From positions 1-6,914 of the forward strand of contig CATMVR010000267.1 in NCBI GenBank assembly GCA_950075905.1: DNA of 6,914 nt, in the 5' to 3' direction. Numbering within the stretch: position 1 is the first letter of the stretch; the number at the start of each line of letters is the position of its first letter. The notes beneath the pieces were generated by a model. It had not been told where the DNA came from. It saw only the letters and a list, made by a program, of their open reading frames with translations, and searched no databases. The position numbers and the translations under genes were made by a program. Below are positions 6,113-6,914 of the stretch, piece after piece. The stretch comes from an uncultured Persicitalea sp. (lineage in GTDB: Bacteria; Bacteroidota; Bacteroidia; Cytophagales; Spirosomataceae).

Positions 6113-6487
6113 ATGAAACCAAACGATACCCTGCTTCTGGCCCTGCGCCCGGAAGTACCCACCGAACCGGCCCAAAATCCCGCCGAGCATTTCCAGAATA
6201 CCACGCTACGGCCCATTCTAAAATTTCTGCACGAAAGAATCGTTGCTCTTTTCGCACACCACCTGCACAAGCGGAAAGTGGACCTGCAAAAAATGGATGT
6301 ACCGGACCGGAAAAAGTACGTTTTGCAGGCATTTCAGAAAGATCAGGCGCTGCGCAACCAGCTGGTGGGTTGCGCGCTGGGGCTGCTTACCGAAGCAGAG
6401 TGGGCGGTTTTTGTAGCCTCAGAAAGGGAACTGAGTAGGCGGCTGCATGATTTGCTGATAGAACGAATTAAGAGTACCTTGAATTAA
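6113..6487 (+). CDS. small conserved Bacteroidota protein of unknown function
   Basis: 124 residues, no signal peptide or TM segment, largely helical and charged, so probably cytoplasmic. Features: an N-terminal LLALRPEVPTEP motif, then FQNTTLRPILKFLHERIVAL (27-46), a basic middle (HHLHKRKVDLQKMDVPDRKK), then QAFQKDQALRNQLVGCALGLLTEAEW (73-98) and a C-terminal helix ending LLIERIKSTLN. The blocks LRPE-P, FQN-TLRPILKFQ/LH and LRNQL-G are, from memory, shared by a family of about 120-residue proteins in Bacteroidota that automatic pipelines sometimes label 'glyoxalase'. I see no metal-binding glyoxalase motif and would not use that name. An in-frame TAG at 6107-6109 rules out a longer product. 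The gene begins 15 bases after the T-tract of a strong terminator, so its promoter must overlap that region or it relies on read-through. Confidence 0.75.
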   Translation: MKPNDTLLLALRPEVPTEPAQNPAEHFQNTTLRPILKFLHERIVALFAHHLHKRKVDLQKMDVPDRKKYVLQAFQKDQALRNQLVGCALGLLTEAEWAVFVASERELSRRLHDLLIERIKSTLN

Positions 6488-6527
6488 CGTGAATTTGGAA
6501 TTATCAATTTGGTATTCAGTAGATTAT

Positions 6528-6566
6528 AGTCAGAAAAATCTAAGTCGAATAATAGATTTTCTGGCT
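6528..6566. repeat. AT-rich inverted repeat, possible terminator of the small gene
   Basis: CAGAAAAATCTA (6531-6542) pairs with TAGATTTTCTG (6553-6563) with one bulged A and a 10-base loop. Pairing continues outward through a T-G wobble to AG/CT (6528-6529, 6565-6566). It lies 40 bases after the stop at 6487. The T-rich right arm might help termination, but no T-tract follows. Confidence 0.4.
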
Positions 6567-6579
6567 GTGGTGATGGTTT

Positions 6580-6735
6580 AGCCCCAGCGGGGCTCACTGT
6601 TTGTAGCAAAAATATTCAGTGGACCCGCACAAGCTCCGTCAGGAGCGCCCTGTTCTCTGAAAGCAGGCCGCTCCTGACGGAGCTTGTTAGATACTTTGTA
6701 TTACGGCAACTACAAACAGGTCGCCTCGCTGAGGC
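6580..6735. repeat. REP/BIME-like four-unit palindromic element
   Basis: Four copies of one unit: a hairpin of 13-14 bases, exactly 3 bases, then a decamer beginning CTG. Unit 1 (+): GCCCC-AGC-GGGGC at 6581-6593, decamer CTGTTTGTAG at 6597-6606. Unit 2 (+): GCTCC-GTCA-GGAGC at 6633-6646, decamer CTGTTCTCTG at 6650-6659. Unit 3 (-): hairpin 6670-6683 of the same sequence as unit 2, decamer CTGCTTTCAG over 6666-6657. Unit 4 (-): GCCTC-AGC-GAGGC over 6735-6723, decamer CTGTTTGTAG over 6719-6710. All boundaries are symmetric about position 6658, and both outer spacers are 26 bases. The inner arms form a perfect 19-bp stem (6629-6647 with 6669-6687). Stem differences between units are paired C-G to T-A changes. 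This resembles the REP/BIME elements mobilised by RAYT-type transposases; no such gene is in the window. Confidence 0.8.
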
Positions 6736-6818
6736 TTTTCTGTGGAGTCAGATCAAAACTATGGGAAGCTTTTACCAGGAAACTTCCTCGAATTCACCTT
6801 GAATTAGGTTTTTTTCTC

Positions 6819-6864
6819 CGCAAAGACAACGGGAAATAACATGAGTCATCCCGAACTTTGTGCG
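6819..6864. repeat. imperfect inverted repeat
   Basis: Three paired blocks in order: CGC/GCG, CAAAG/CTTTG (6821-6825, 6856-6860) and CGGGA/TCCCG (6830-6834, 6849-6853), with a small internal dyad ATGA-G-TCAT (6841-6849). Pairing is interrupted by short unequal gaps, so it is either a decayed palindromic repeat or a chance structure. Confidence 0.3.
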
Positions 6865-6914
6865 AAGTAAACCCAAAGGGCGAGGGAAATAGCGGCTCTC
6901 AACCTGTAAATCGG

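Larger units (their letters stand above)
6488..6914. other. 427-base gene-free, palindrome-rich region
   Basis: No convincing coding frame in either direction. It holds an AT-rich hairpin (6528-6566), a four-unit dyad-symmetric repeat element (6580-6735), a small hairpin AATTCA-CCT-TGAATT (6791-6805) followed by a T7 run (6809-6815), and an imperfect inverted repeat (6819-6864). ACCTTGAATTA occurs at both ends of the first 330 bases (6476-6486 and 6796-6806). Confidence 0.75.

Noticed and set aside
5676..6332. 218-residue open frame on the minus strand across the end of the ATP-grasp gene, the terminator and the small gene
   Set aside because: It is antisense to two well-supported genes, runs through a perfect terminator palindrome, and its translation is Arg/Ala/Pro-rich without any recognisable domain.
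6580..6735. CRISPR-like array
   Set aside because: The four units are palindromic and inverted rather than direct repeats, there are too few of them, and no cas genes are present.
6846..6914. Possible C-terminal end of a minus-strand gene entering from the window edge
   Set aside because: Only 22 open codons before a TGA, low-information translation, and overlap with an imperfect inverted repeat; too short to support.

Overview
The window looks like chromosomal DNA of a Bacteroidota bacterium, most likely a cytophagal (Spirosoma/Dyadobacter-like) lineage. Four things point there: a TPR-membrane-HTH regulator of the kind common in this phylum; matches to the Bacteroidota -7 promoter motif TANNTTTG ahead of genes; almost no Shine-Dalgarno sequences; and a lipoprotein with an acidic tract after its lipid-anchor cysteine. 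The genus is an inference. There are no rRNA or tRNA genes, CRISPR arrays, transposases or phage genes.

Layout. (1) 1-756: C-terminal part of a membrane-anchored TPR/LuxR-type HTH regulator, cut by the window edge and followed at once by a tight 20-bp palindrome. (2) 956-1339 (+) and 1400-1987 (-): two convergent small lipoproteins of unknown function; the second is AT-rich. (3) 2268-3954: a two-gene sensory unit, a 7-TM protein whose last 26 bases overlap the start of a single-TM histidine kinase. A good TANNTTTG promoter element lies upstream, and no response regulator is present. (4) 4118-6041: a UPF0323-type lipoprotein followed by a YgiC/YjfC-like ATP-grasp protein of the glutathionylspermidine-synthase family. 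This pairing resembles ygiB-ygiC of enterobacteria. (5) 6061-6092: a perfect 32-bp palindrome plus T-tract, a strong terminator, only 20 bases ahead of a small conserved protein (6113-6487). (6) 6488-6914: no gene, but rich in palindromes.

How the parts may work together. The 7-TM protein and the kinase probably form one membrane sensing complex split over two genes. The UPF0323 lipoprotein and the ATP-grasp protein probably act in one cell-envelope process whose substrate is unknown.

The most striking structure is non-coding. At 6580-6735 there are four copies of one unit: a GC-rich hairpin, exactly 3 bases, then a CTG-prefixed decamer. They are arranged +,+,-,- in exact dyad symmetry about position 6658. 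The hairpin stems differ between copies by paired, compensatory base changes. It looks like a REP/BIME-type palindromic element whose folded form is conserved.
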